A stretch of 64,000 bases of DNA, from the NCBI GenBank assembly GCA_945910005.1, contig OX246741.1, positions 1,350,001-1,414,000 on the forward strand, in the 5' to 3' direction. Position 1 is the first letter of the stretch, and every line of letters begins with the position of its first letter. Shown in pieces: positions 1 to 32,200 of this stretch. Below the pieces are notes generated by a model. It was not told the DNA's origin. It was given only the letters and a program-made list of their open reading frames with translations, and made no database searches. The position numbers were made by a program, and so were the translations under genes. The DNA is from Isoperla grammatica. Lineage: Eukaryota > Arthropoda > Insecta > Plecoptera > Perlodidae.

Positions 1-18803
<18,803 letters not shown>

Positions 18804-20006
18804 ATCCTATACCGCCCTTGACATAGGCCAGACTGAGTAGCTAGATCGCATTGCACGCCGGCCTATCAGGCAGGCATCGCGGACAAAAAACATCAAAAAC
18901 TGCACGATACGCTCAACGTATACACTCGCGAGCCTGCGACTTTTTTCTCGTGTTTTCAAGAGCTAGAGGAAGCTCGCGGTAAAGAGAACTACGTCACAAC
19001 CCTGGGTCGGTCGGGTCGACGTTTCACGTCGGCAAACGGGAGACGTAGAGTACATAATAACATCTTTGATGAGGAAGCTTATTCCCCCACCCACAGTACA
19101 GGTAATGCTGCTTTGAGTCGTGAAGCTCGACCTTGCCTGGGTTTAGGGCAGGGGGTAGATAAATCACTTCCCGAATGAGTCAGTCACCTACAGACACTCG
19201 TGGCCTGAGAAACATTCCTCAGTCCAACATATGCTCGTCACTCTATGGTTTGTACGCACTTATGCGTGACGAGAATACCGTAGACTCAGGAATCATGGGG
19301 AAATCATAAAACTACAACAGTATAAACAATTTATTTTATTTTACAGAAAGGGGAAAACGTCGTCTCGTCTCTTAGACGTCAACACAACAGGAAGTAAAAC
19401 ATGGTCGTGCGTACTGAGCCAAAATTCGCCGCTTGTTTTGCTCAGTTCGTAATATATTAATGCTCATTACTATGTGATACATTAAAATTATAAACATGAA
19501 GTAAGTAAGTAAGTAAGTAAGTAAGTATTTATTAGTCCGGTAGATTCATACAGGGTACAAATATGGATGTCGTCAAAAGTGGGTGCTTACCCATATAACT
19601 AAACTAGGCTACATTTAACATTTAACAGATGTACACTACATTAACATCGAGCAATTCACATTAAACATTAAAGTATTTACATTTACATTAAAATATTATC
19701 AAAAGACCACCATGACGCTCATTCATGCATTAAGATATAAACTTAATAGATGTACTACTAATTGTAAAAAGGTAACACCTTTACCACACACATAAAACAG
19801 TCATCCATTAAAATATAACAATGTAAAAATTATGGAAAACTTAAAACTGTAATGGAATGGTGAACGTACGACAAATCGATGCGAGTGTAACCGACATGAG
19901 AAAACAAAACACTGTCTCAATACCTGAAGTCCGACAACTACGCATGTTGGTTTGAGTTTATGTAACTACACAGTTTGTTGTTGCTCCGTTCAACTTGTTG
20001 CTCACT
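18804..20006. other. Intergenic: hemicentin 5' flank and protease 3' flank
   Basis: No coding sequence supported. Both neighbouring genes run on the minus strand, so this holds the protease 3' UTR and the hemicentin promoter and 5' UTR. A (GTAA)n microsatellite lies at 19500-19527. On the minus strand AATAAA occurs within it, about 480 bases after the protease stop, and could be a polyadenylation signal. I see no clear TATA box. Confidence 0.45.
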
Positions 20007-20228
20007 TCACACGACCACGTCGTAGGCCCCGAGCAACAGGTCCGCAGGTATCGCACCCAGCTCGTCGTATCCGTGGTAGAGGACAGACTTGATCCAGGAG
20101 GCGTAGGGGGCCACGTGGGTGTAGATGCCTGGGGTGTTGGGACGCGCGCAGCCGAACCCCCAGCTGATGAGGCCACACAGGTAATATCGCCCGCCCCCAT
20201 GACACACTAGGGGGCCCCCAGAGTCCCC
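20007..20228 (-). CDS. Protease exon 7 (catalytic Ser, C-terminus)
   Basis: Encodes [20 protein letters not shown], then [20 protein letters not shown] and [10 protein letters not shown], with stop TGA at 20009-20007. The Ser-Trp-Gly wall of the S1 pocket is intact. Its acceptor (AG at 20230-20229) is the last in a row of copies. Confidence 0.9.
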   Translation of the reverse strand, partial: GDSGGPLVCHGGGRYYLCGLISWGFGCARPNTPGIYTHVAPYASWIKSVLYHGYDELGAIPADLLLGAYDVVV

Positions 20229-23200
20229 CTGCAACAAGCAACACACAGGCTTGATAGGGGGCCACGTGGGTGTAGATGCCTGGGGTGTTGGGGCGCGCGC
20301 AGCCGAACCCCCAGCTGATGAGGCCACACAGGTAATATCGCCCGCCCCCATGACACACTAGGGGGCCCCCAGAGTCCCCCTGCAACAAGCAACACACAGG
20401 CTTGATAGGGGGCCACGTGGGTGTAGATGCCTGGGGTGTTGGGGCGCGCGCAGCCGAACCCCCAGCTGATGAGGCCACACAGGTAATATCGGCCGCCGCT
20501 ATGACACACTAGGGGGCCCCCAGAGTCCCCCTGCAACAAGCAACACACAGGCTTGATAGGGGGCCACGTGGGTGTAGATGCCTGGGGTGTTGGGGCGCGC
20601 GCAGCCGAACCCCCAGCTGATGAGGCCACACAGGTAATATCGCCCGCCCCCATGACACACTAGGGGGCCCCCAGAGTCCCCCTGCAACAAGCAACACACA
20701 GGCTTGATAGGGGGCCACGTGGGTGTAGATGCCTGGGGTGTTGGGGCGCGCGCAGCCGAACCCCCAGCTGATGAGGCCACACAGGTAATATCGCCCGCCC
20801 CCATGACACACTAGGGGGCCCCCAGAGTCCCCCTGCAACAAGCAACACACAGGCTTGATAGGGGGCCACGTGGGTGTAGATGCCTGGGGTGTTGGGGCGC
20901 GCGCAGCCGAACCCCCAGCTGATGAGGCCACACAGGTAATATCGGCCGCCGCTATGACACACTAGGGGGCCCCCAGAGTCCCCCTGCAACAAGCAACACA
21001 CAGGCTTGATAGGGGGCCACGTGGCTGCCGCCATGAAACACTAGGGGGCCCCGGAGTCCCCCTGCAACCCGCAACACAACGGCTTCAACAGTCATCCATA
21101 TGCAAGGCCTCCACGCTCCACGGTAGCGGCGCACACCCTCAGAAACTATATTGTGAACCTTTCATTATTGTGCTGCTGTCTACTGACCAATCAGAATGTT
21201 GTGTGCATACAGAACAGACAGATACACAAGACAATCGCTTGACGAATCTGGAACGAGTACTGGAACTGAGACAGAATACTTATGCTTATGGGATGGACAA
21301 GTTGTATAATGTGGCCTACATCATTGCAGAAATCATTATACAGAAGCGTTCCCTTCTTGGCTATTGGCGTCGTAATATGTAGGGGCAAAGCAAAATATAT
21401 AGACGAAGTACGCCTTAAGACATGTCACAACCCAAACCAAAGAAATCAGGAAGTGGAAAGACGCACATCGTATTAAGTTATGCCTTAGCTAGGATTAATG
21501 TTTCGCAACAACATGACTGCATGTTATGTATAATCAACTGCAGTGTTGTAGCTACTGATGCGTTTCTTACACAGTTCTGTTATCTTTGAGCGGCAATCTA
21601 GAGCGCTCAGGACATGAGGCGCGTAGATGGATGCTACTTGCTGACCTCGTCCCAGCAGTGGCAACTAGGGGTGCACAACGTTGAAACACAAATCAATAAT
21701 CGAAAATAAGACTGCATTATTGATCGATGATACATTTACAAATGTAAAGCAATCTTTAACACCGCCTAACCGAGCGCATAACGATATAGCAACATTCCTT
21801 GGACACATCACATCTGACTATCAGTGTTGAAGGTAATCACATAATATGAGGTCCGAAGCCCGTTATTTTGCTCTTATATCTTAGGAGGGTAACTTTTCAT
21901 GCTCAAGGTAACTTTCAGTGCCTTTTTGAATGATACACACACAGCTCTCGAACGTTCTTTCTTCTTGAAGGGGAACTCAGGGTCACCGGGCAACACATTG
22001 CGGCGTCGTCTCTGGTTAGTGTTGGCCTCAAGACACCACACGGCTTCTTACGTTGACGTTGATGGCGCCAATTAATGATAATTGTGCACAAAAAGCTCGC
22101 AGGCTTGCAGCTGCATTACAGAAACAGACGCCTCTGTGGGAAGCAATAGTTACTACAATCCGAGGCTAATCGAGATGACGCATTGCATTTTGAAAGGACG
22201 ACGTATTGCAGATTGAAAGGAATAACCAAAATCACCAATGTTCGGTGTGCCTCGGCCTACCCTGCGGTACAGAAATGCTTCAGAATCGTCAAAAGATAAA
22301 CCAAAATAAAGACGTCATCCCCTAGAGAATGTAATGCTTTATTTTATTAATGTTACTTTGTTCCAATCAAATATTTCCGTATTTTCCAATTACCTCATTA
22401 AATTGTAAAAGGAGTGGAGCAACATCTTATTAAAAAAAGTTAAATTAGTTCATTTGAAAAATGGGAGTATTTAAAGCAAGAGAATTAAATTTTCTAAGAA
22501 CTGACATATTTTGATTAAATTTCAAACAATTTTAAAGCAGTTATAACTGTCAGAAATCGTGGGTTCTGCAAGCTAGGTCTAATACAGCCCAATATATACT
22601 CCGTACGCCTTGTGACAGCGCCGTACGGGCAGAAAGAGAAGCTCCGCGTACACCTGACAGCTAGAGAATGCAACAACACTTGCCTGGCAGGTGTCCTTGC
22701 CGCCCTGGTCCACGCCCAGGCACAGCTGCTTCTTGTCCAGGTACTCCGTGTAGCCCAGGGCGCCGTACGCCTTGTGACAGCGCCGTACGGGCAGAAAGAG
22801 AAGCTCCGCGTACACCTGGCAGCTAGAGAATGCAACAACACTTGCCTGGCAGGTGTCCTTGCCGCCCTGGTCCACGCCCAGGCACAGCTGCTTCTTGTCC
22901 AGGTACTCCGTGTAGCCCAGGGCGCCGTACGCCTTGTGACAGCGCCGTACGGGCAGAAAGGGCTCCGCGTACACCTGACAGCTAGAGAATGCAACAACAC
23001 TTGCCTGGCAGGTGTCCTTGCCGCCCTGGTCCACGCCCAGGCACAGCTGCTTCTTGTCCAGGTACTCCGTGTAGCCCAGGGCGCCGTACGCCTTGTGACA
23101 GCGCCGCAGGGGCAGGAAGGGAAGCTCCGCGTACACCTGGCAGCTAGAGAATGCAACAACACTTGCCTGGCAGGTGTCCTTGCCGCCCTGGTCCACGCCC

Positions 23201-26200
23201 AGGCACAGCTGCTTCTTGTCCAGGTACTCCGTGTAGCCCAGGGCGCCGTACGCCTTGTGACAGCGCCGTACGGGCAGGAAGGGAAGCTCCGCGTACACCT
23301 GGCAGCTAGAGAATGCAACAACACTTGCCTGGCAGGTGTCCTTGCCGCCCTGGTCCACGCCCAGGCACAGCTGCTTCTTGTCCAGGTACTCCGTGTAGCC
23401 CAGGGCGCCGTACGCCTTGTGACAGCGCCGCAGGGGTAGGAAGGGAAGCTCCGCGTACACCTGGCAGCTAGAGAATGCAACAACACTTGCCTGGCAGGTG
23501 TCCTTGCCGCCCTGGTCCACGCCCAGGCACAGCTGCTTCTTGTCCAGGTACTCCGTGTAGCCCAGGGCGCCGTACGTCTTGTGACAGCGCCGCAGGGGTA
23601 GGAAGGGAAGCTCCGCGTACACCTGGCAGCTAGAGAATGCAACAACACTTGCCTGGCAGGTGTCCTTGCCGCCCTGGTCCACGCCCAGGCACAGCTGCTT
23701 CTTGTCCAGGTACTCCGTGTAGCCCAGGGCGCCGTACGCCTTGTGACAGCGCCGCAGGGGCAGAAAGGGAAGCTCCGCGTACACCTGGCAGCTAGAGAAT
23801 GCAACAACACTTGCCTGGCAGGTGTCCTTGCCGCCCTGGTCCACGCCCAGGCACAGCTGCTTCTTGTCCAGGTACTCCGTGTAGCCCAGGGCGCCGTACG
23901 CCTTGTGACAGCGCCGCAGGGGTAGGAAGGGAAGCTCCGCGTACTGCAGGACAGCGTTGTGTGTCCCGTTCTCCGACAGGCGACCCCAGCCGGCCACTAT
24001 GCCTTCCCCTGCAACACACACTTGTCTTAGATGTCTGACAACCAGTGACGCACACGGGGGAACTCATGTTTACTGGATTTATATTTTTAGTTGATTGATT
24101 ATTTTGGTGTTAAAGACGTACTCCACAGCTTAGTTCATACTATCATGTCTTCCAAATCAGATCCATTATATACGCGGGGGTCGTCATAAGGGGAGTCCAG
24201 CAAGGGAGGGCAGGTTCAAGTTGGAGGAGGAATCGTGAGACATGGGGGGAAAGGGAGGTTTTCTTGATGATGATAAAATAAGATGACTTATGAGCTTCTG
24301 TGGGGGGGGGGGGGGGGGGGCTCTAGTTTGAAATCTATCATACTGTGGGGGAAACTGATTTGAACAAGTGAACAAGAAGAGATCCCTTTTACAAGAAATA
24401 TTGCACTGTAGAACAGCGAAGGCGTTATCATCTATGGACACCGATAATAAATTAGTGGTATGGATAATGGATATCATCCTACCTAGACACCGCGTCATTT
24501 TAAAAGAGCCGCGCAAATTCTGGAAAGACGATAAACGAAGATCGAACAGAGGAAGACGGCGGTGGTATTAGGGAGCGCATGCGCAGTTTCGCAGCCATAC
24601 ATAACCTAACAGCTGTTCGTGAGATTTCTGTTGTCACAGAGTTGGACTCAAAAATCAAATCTTGTACAATCAGTGAAAGAGGTAAGTCGGGATATCATGT
24701 CAACAAAACATGTCTGCTGGGTGATGGGCGTCTTAAATTGGATGTAAAGTATTTAAGCAATTTTCTGTTGACAGGAGGGAAAATGACCGAGCTAGTACGA
24801 GACCTAGGCCTAGTCGGCGACAGTCTTGGCCTAGCGCTACATACACTAGTGGATCGTCACCTCCAGGACATGGCAGTCTGCGGGAAAGGAAAACTATATT
24901 CGGGCTATCTTGATAGCGAGGCAGATTACATTTTATTTGTTGATGATCTAAAAGCATTGGGTGTTTCTTTTTCAACGGAAAATTCGAAAATTTACAAACA
25001 TAGTAAGTAGGCGCAGGGCTAGGAAAGCCCCTAGATAAGCTAGGCCTAGACGTAAGACCTATTTCTAGATATGGATACTTGCCTGGGAAGGGGCTTCTGT
25101 TAACAGGAAGTTATTGCCAGGCTGTTGTAGACCGGGTCTTGGGGTCGGTCAACAACAGCCCAGGAAGAACCCCTGGTAACGGTAACTTTAAAGTTGGCTA
25201 TGAAACTGTAACGCAAATGATAAGCTCTTCCCGGGCTATCGAGTGGTTCTCCAAAATAATGTTCTAGCTTCTGATTTTCTAAGTATGAAGGGCGCATATA
25301 AAATCTCCATGTTGACGCTAGTCGACTAATACAACACAAATTATCAATTGTTGTAATTATATTCACGAAGTCTTACGTTACTCTGCTAGCTAGGCCCTAG
25401 TCTACTAGCGCCAAAATTGAGATTGGAGATACGCCCTAATACTTGACTTTGCCCATCATCATATGTGTATTGATTAGTTAAAATTGCTTTCCTAGGTAGA
25501 ATCCTTTTTACCAGCGAGATGAGAAACTCCGAGTTCAAAATTCCATATTTTGGTTCACCATTCCAAATTATCAAGTCTTCATACTTGTTATGCTCCCAGG
25601 GCGGAAACTACAGACCGCAGGTGATTCCATTTTCGGTAAGTGTACACAAAAAGTCTACAAAAATGTACAGGAACCCTCCTCGACCAGATATAAATTAAAT
25701 GATTTGCATCATACTCTATTTACTTCATTTCAATAGGGTAACTCGTCATGTTGTTTGTTGCTTCAGGCGGACAATCCTCCCAAGAAACGTCGGTTCTCGT
25801 TGCAGCCGACAAAGAAGATCGGCTGCAAAGCACTCATGATGGTCAAGTGCATAAGAATATTCGACGACGAGTGTTACAAGGCCAAGTCCCCAACCTACAA
25901 AGACTGTTCCTATGAAAACAGAACGGTAAGATGGCGGCTTTAGAAGTGGCACCGGTAGATAGATTGAGAGAGGCTAGTTTCAGTACATGTATTGGATTTC
26001 CAGCAAATAATAAAAATAATCTAGGCCTACAAAGACTGTTTCTATGAAAGCAGAATAGTGACTAGGTACCGGTCCGGTACTAACTAGGCATAAACGACTG
26101 TAGAGCAGGAGAATCTGGGTTCGATCCTGAGTCGGAGCAAACTTGCATTGCAATTGCTATCGCTTCAATACACTAGGTCTACTAAAAAAGCTGGTTTGAG

Positions 26201-29200
26201 CTTTAAAAATCCTAATATCATTATAATATTTCTGCATTATAATCTATTATAAAAATAATTATTTATTTTTCGAAATACTTTTGATAGAATTTATTGGATT
26301 ACTACAGTCGGCCCTGCTATACCTAAGACAATATTCCCTTGTTTAGGCCAATATTTTCCCCATTATAAAGGTCCAATTTGCCAAACTAATAAATATTGCC
26401 GTTTCATTACAGATAATGGCCAAGTTGAACAAGGACCTCCTGTCTACGTCCCCGCCCGCCGGCAAACTCCGGTTCATGGTGGTCATGTCGACGGCAGACG
26501 AACACAACCACACCGTCGTGTCGACCAACCTCAACCAGATCCTCCACCCGAGACTGCGCGAAGAGATCTACAAGTACGCCGAGCGCGGCAACGTCTGCTC
26601 GGTCAAGACGATGAGGACGCACCTCAACGAAGTGGTGCGGCAGATGTTCGAGGGGGAGGATCGTCCGCAACCAGACGGCCTCAACCGGTGTTACTACCCC
26701 ACCGACACCAGCATACGCTTTCACATGCGACAGGCGGGGTTCACGATAGTGCGGAGCAAACGGAGGTCCAAGTATCCGGAGAAGAGCATCGTTCAGAGCT
26801 CGCTCCTTACAGAGGTTCGCCCCAATTTCGAAGTGGGCGCCGGTGTAAATGAAGAGGACCCCAACGAACGATTAGGAGTACAACCGCCCTTGTTAAGGAT
26901 AGAGAACATTAAACGTGAGAAGACGGCCTTGGAACAGTGTATTATCTTGCGTAGGGCGCCCAACGCCGAAGACCAGACAGACTTTGGCGTGGACGTAATT
27001 CTAAACGAGGACGAAGAAGACTCGAATCAGTTACAAATGCAACCAGAGGTTTTTACGATACAGAATATGAATTCCGACGAAACGGTTTCGGAACAGTGCA
27101 TTATTTTACAGGCGTCCATGGATACGGAAGACCGATCGAACTCTGATCTAGACGAGTGTCGAGCGGAAGACGTGCTGGAGTTCTACACCGAAGAAGAGGT
27201 GATAACCAACGATCAGGGTGAAATGATGGACGATCAGAGTGAAACCGTGATCGACATCAAGAAACTGTGCGACGAAACGCGGGAGAATTTGAAAATGATG
27301 GTGCGATACACGTACTTGCTCCATTCCCCGGAGTCCGCTTTAGAAATAGCTCATTTGACTCAGCAGCTCAAAGAGAAAATGCTGTCTTCAGTATTTCGGA
27401 CACACGAAGGATTAGTGTTAGTGCCGCCAGAGTTTCAGGAATTAAAAAAAAGGAACCCAGTGGAATCCATTAAAAAGAAATACTCTACTCTTCCGCAACG
27501 TTGTAAATTCAGAACCACTGGGAAGTACGTGGACTAATCAAGACTACACTCGTGTGATAGGTATTGATTACCCCAGTCTGTGTAGCGTAAGACATTGCAC
27601 TACTCTTTGTAATTACTAATTCCACATTAGTAATTCATTTACTTGGGGCACGTAAGGTGACATGTTTTAAATGCCACCATATTAAAAGTGGAGTTGCTCA
27701 AATAGATAGTTCTGAAAATTCCTTCACAAACATTTAAATAAAGAGAACTTCATGGTTACCAATTAATTGTTATCTAGGCCCTACCTACCAAAGCCGATGA
27801 GGATACAGGATTGCTCTGCATCACAAACTGTCAGCAGTGTCTGCCGTAGAGATGGAAACATGTGTTATATCGATTGAGGCAATTGTGTATTAAAACCATA
27901 TTTGCTCCCAAAACCCAAATGTGTTATCCCTTTATTTTAACTTTTATGTTTATAAAAATGTGTACCTAGGCCTAATGACTTTCCCTTACGTATCAGAGAG
28001 CCATAATAATGATTTACTGTAGGGCTGTCTATCCACTTATGATTTGCAAATCGCTGTCAAACATCTTCTGACATCGACATCAAATCATTTTCAAAAAATA
28101 AAATTAATAAAATGCAAAATTAATAAAATTGTAATTTGTAAAATTAATAAAGTTATTTTTGGCAATAGAGCTAATTACAAATAAAAAAATAGTCCACAGT
28201 GGTCACGTAGCATGTGTAGACTAGATTGTACAAAGAACATAATAGTGCCGACGGTCCGCGATCGCATCAAAAGTAAAACTGGCACTCGACACCCCAAGGT
28301 TTTCCTCACTCAAAGAGACAAAATGCTATGATTGGGTCGTACTAAGTACTAACAGCCTTCTGTATCCCTTCCCAACTATCCAAACAACCTAATTTACCTG
28401 CCAAGTCACCTGAAAGAACGCCACTATATAATACATCCTACTGCAGTGACCCTTGACTGTATGTCTACCACTGTATGTCCACTGTATGTCTATACACCCA
28501 AAGGTGCGACCGAAAAAGTTTCTGACCCTTAGTACAATATCTATTACCCTCAGTCTAACATACCATACATAGATACAAATTAATGACATTCCATACAACC
28601 CAAAATAGTAAAAAAATTACGAAAAGCATACTTGAAGTAATCAATTATATCAAAGTGAAAGAATAGGGCCTGACAACCAGAGCAGGCCAGATCAAGAAGC
28701 TAATTTGTATTGGATAGCAAGAAAAATGAATGGCTGAAAAGTCATCATCGCATAAGAAAAAAAAAAAAATGCATTGACAATCAATAAATTATGTATTTAT
28801 TTAATTTTTGGGTATACTCGATGCGTATAATTGCCAATACAAGAGTGAATGGGTGGAGGGGAGAGTTCAGGGCAAGTTGCTGCGAATGCAAACAAGTGAC
28901 AAACTTGGCCTCGGCACCCCCACCATAAATAAATAAATAAAAATAAATTCACATTTAGAGTCTACCCACTCAAATCAATAACGAAACCGATTTGCAGTGG
29001 GGGACTTTAATTTAAAGTGACTAAACCAACCCTGCAGGCTCCGAACACCATCGAAGAGTGGGCGATAACCAATCAAAGATCGATATTTCAAATACGAAAC
29101 ATGAATCGGTGATTGGACAGTGCGAACACCCGCGGACAAATGTCAGAAATCAACAATACCATTATTCAGAACAACTCGTATTAACTCTTCGACCCATTAC

Positions 29201-32200
29201 GCTTGTCTCAAGCGGGGGGGGGGGGGGGGCATCAAGTGGAATTCATAGTCGGCCCCTACAACTAGGGGCACCCATTGTTGCTATGGATTTGTTTTGTTTA
29301 TGAGAAATAACATGGAAACAACTGTTACCTTGGTAACAATGGGCGCCCCTAGGTGTAGGGGCCGACTATGAATTCCAACCCGGCGTATAAATAAATGTAA
29401 TTGTCTGCGCACTAACGGAACACAGAAACCTGTCTAGGGAGTAGGGACAAGCCATGTCCCTCATCAGGTGACAAACTAGGTATTGCGGTATTTGGAATGG
29501 ATGGGAAGGAATGTCCGAGGAGTGTTTCGCCCTGTGACTAAAAAAACACTCCACAGTCAGGACTACCATCGCGTCTTATACCGTGCTCTTCTTCTCCGGC
29601 CGCAGCCTCATACGGGAAACTCGCATACGAGTTAATCCAAAGAAGAGAGAGAGAGCGAGAGAGTTGTTCTCGTCTCCCGTGGAAAACATATTTCCACGCG
29701 TCTGCCCTCAACGGGAAAATGGCCCCCTACATGTGTCAGCACTTTCAGAGACTTTCAGAGACGATCATATTTCTGTCTCCTAAGCTGAGTAGTCGCCAGC
29801 GCAGCACGTTCAAATGGTTCTCTTTGAAGAGACGCAAATGTGAAATTTACATCTTTACTCAAACAACTGGTCTATTTCCATGACGAAAAGATACCCTAAT
29901 AAAATAAGATAATGAGAATGATGAATGAGGATTTACGACCCATAGATGTGAACTGTTGTGTTGTCCTTAGGTTATTTCGTCGTGTCTGTGCTTACAGAGG
30001 CGTAACTAAGGGGGGGGGGTTGGGGGTATAACCCCCCCCCCCCCCCCCAGAAACTACATCGAGAATGATTTTACTTAATACTACATTTACTTAATACTAA
30101 TTTTCATTCGCAAATTCGTTCTTACCGATCGGTTTCTCAAACGATTTTAAAACTAGAAGACATGTTTGAAGAGCCCTTAAAAAACTACGATTAGGGATCT
30201 AATCCAAATTTTATTATTAGGCCTTTATTTGCAACAAAATATAAATTCCACTAGTGCAAATTCAATATAGACACACTCACACACAAACAACGGGGAAAAT
30301 TCTATTTTTATAGCATTTTTTTTATGGGGATCACTCAGTTTCAAATTAGCTTAACCCGATGTCCCCATAAAAAAATGCTAAAAATAGACTTTTCCTCGTT
30401 GTTTGTGTGTGAGTGTGTCCATATTAAATTTGCACTAGTGGAATTTGTATTCTGTTGCAAATAAAGGCCTAATAACAGCTCCTACCTGTGTAGTGCTTGC
30501 TGGACCGTAGAGGCAGACAGATAGGCGCCACACTTCCCTTGTCGAGCGTCAGCGGATGATCCAGCTGAAGCAACGCGATGTCGTTCTTAAAGTGAGTCAC
30601 GTCGATGTCCGGTCTGATGACAACGCGCATCAGTTTGCGTCGTTGTTCGGTGCCTGAAACAAGGTGGTCACTGGGCTTACTCTTATCGTTGGTTCCTTGC
30701 CCTAGACTTCGAAGACTACGCTTTGCATGTATACTCGTGCTTTTGTAAAAGACGTTGATATCTGTAATTGAATTCAACACTCCTTTCTTATTGGCACTCT
30801 AATTGGCAGGTGTAAACAAAACCGCAAGGCTCCACTTTGTTCGAGAAAATTGCGTTTATATGTCCCTTACCCTACACTCCGAAGAGAACGCATTTGCAGG
30901 TATAGGCCTACTCGTGATTTTGTAGAAGACGTTGGTATGTGTTCTTGATTTGAACACTGTTTCCCTATAAGCACTAGACTCTTTATTGCCAAGTGTAAAC
31001 ATAATTGGAAGAAAGTCCACCTTGTTCGAGAAAATTGCGTTTATTTGTCCCTTGCCCTACACTCCGAAGACTATACGCATTTGCAGGTATACTCGTGATT
31101 TTGTAGAAGACGTTGGTAGGTGTAATAAAATTAAACACGTACTGCTTCGCTATAAGCATTACCCATTACATTTTCTATTGGCAGGTTGAATTAGAAAATT
31201 GCGTTTATTATGTCTCCTACCCTACACTCTGAAGACTATACCGGTACGCATTTGAATGTATACTCGGGATTTTGTAAAAGATACATATCTGGGGCAACGT
31301 CGCACTGGGTGGGGTTACGGAGATACATCACTGTGATATGTTTACAACAACTGTTATAACATAAGATATGACTGATCTGAAACCTTCGAAACTGCAGCAA
31401 TGTCGGATGGCAACGACCTTTGAAACGCACAATGGTATTCACCCTTCTACGAAACTCCCGCACTATTTCCAGCCAATCAAAAACTGTAAATGTCTATTCA
31501 GATAATCTCGTGAGTTCAGAATAATGTGCATGACTTTGTAAAGCATTGTTTGAGAATTACAACCGTAGAGTCAATTTCCATCAGTTCAGCAATTTTACAG
31601 AGGGGGGGGGGGGGTCAAGCTACCCTTCTGCCCCCTAGTTCCGACCTGGCTGCACTCCAAGCACTAACCTTCTTGTCTCCAGAGGTCATGATCGCCCACC
31701 ACTACCAAGACTGTGTCTAGCTCTACACCCTTCAGGCAGTGACCAGACGTGATGACCCAGTATGAAGACAGTACAGCGCCGCCACATATGTGCTTGACAC
31801 CGTCTTCTGTCACCAGCTGTATGGACGCCATCCAGGGAAACTCGCCTGCAAATAAGAAATAAAAATAATAATCTAGTCGGTGGGGTTATCGGGCTTATCC
31901 TCCCCCCCCCACCTCATTCCCTTTACAAGAAAGATTAAGTTACATGACATATTGGTTTTCCCTCCAAAAATTCAACAGCAAATAATTACACAATTCATAT
32001 GACCATTTAATTTAGGGTTGTTGCCCATGAAAGAGTGAACCGGTAGCCTATGGCCCAGACCATATCCATACCGCATATTCCAAACTATAAGAACATAAAA
32101 CATGATTTCTAAGTTCTTCTTTGCTTATAAAGCTAACATTCAGCGAAGCCAATAGAATATTATGCCAGCTTTATTCCTAATTGTCCTCAACGCTACACGT

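Noticed and set aside
22579..24021. A single 480-residue repeat protein
   Set aside because: Only the first 64 codons fit the protease. The rest repeats the exon end plus its donor. It is treated as an array, although elongated isoforms are noted as a possibility.
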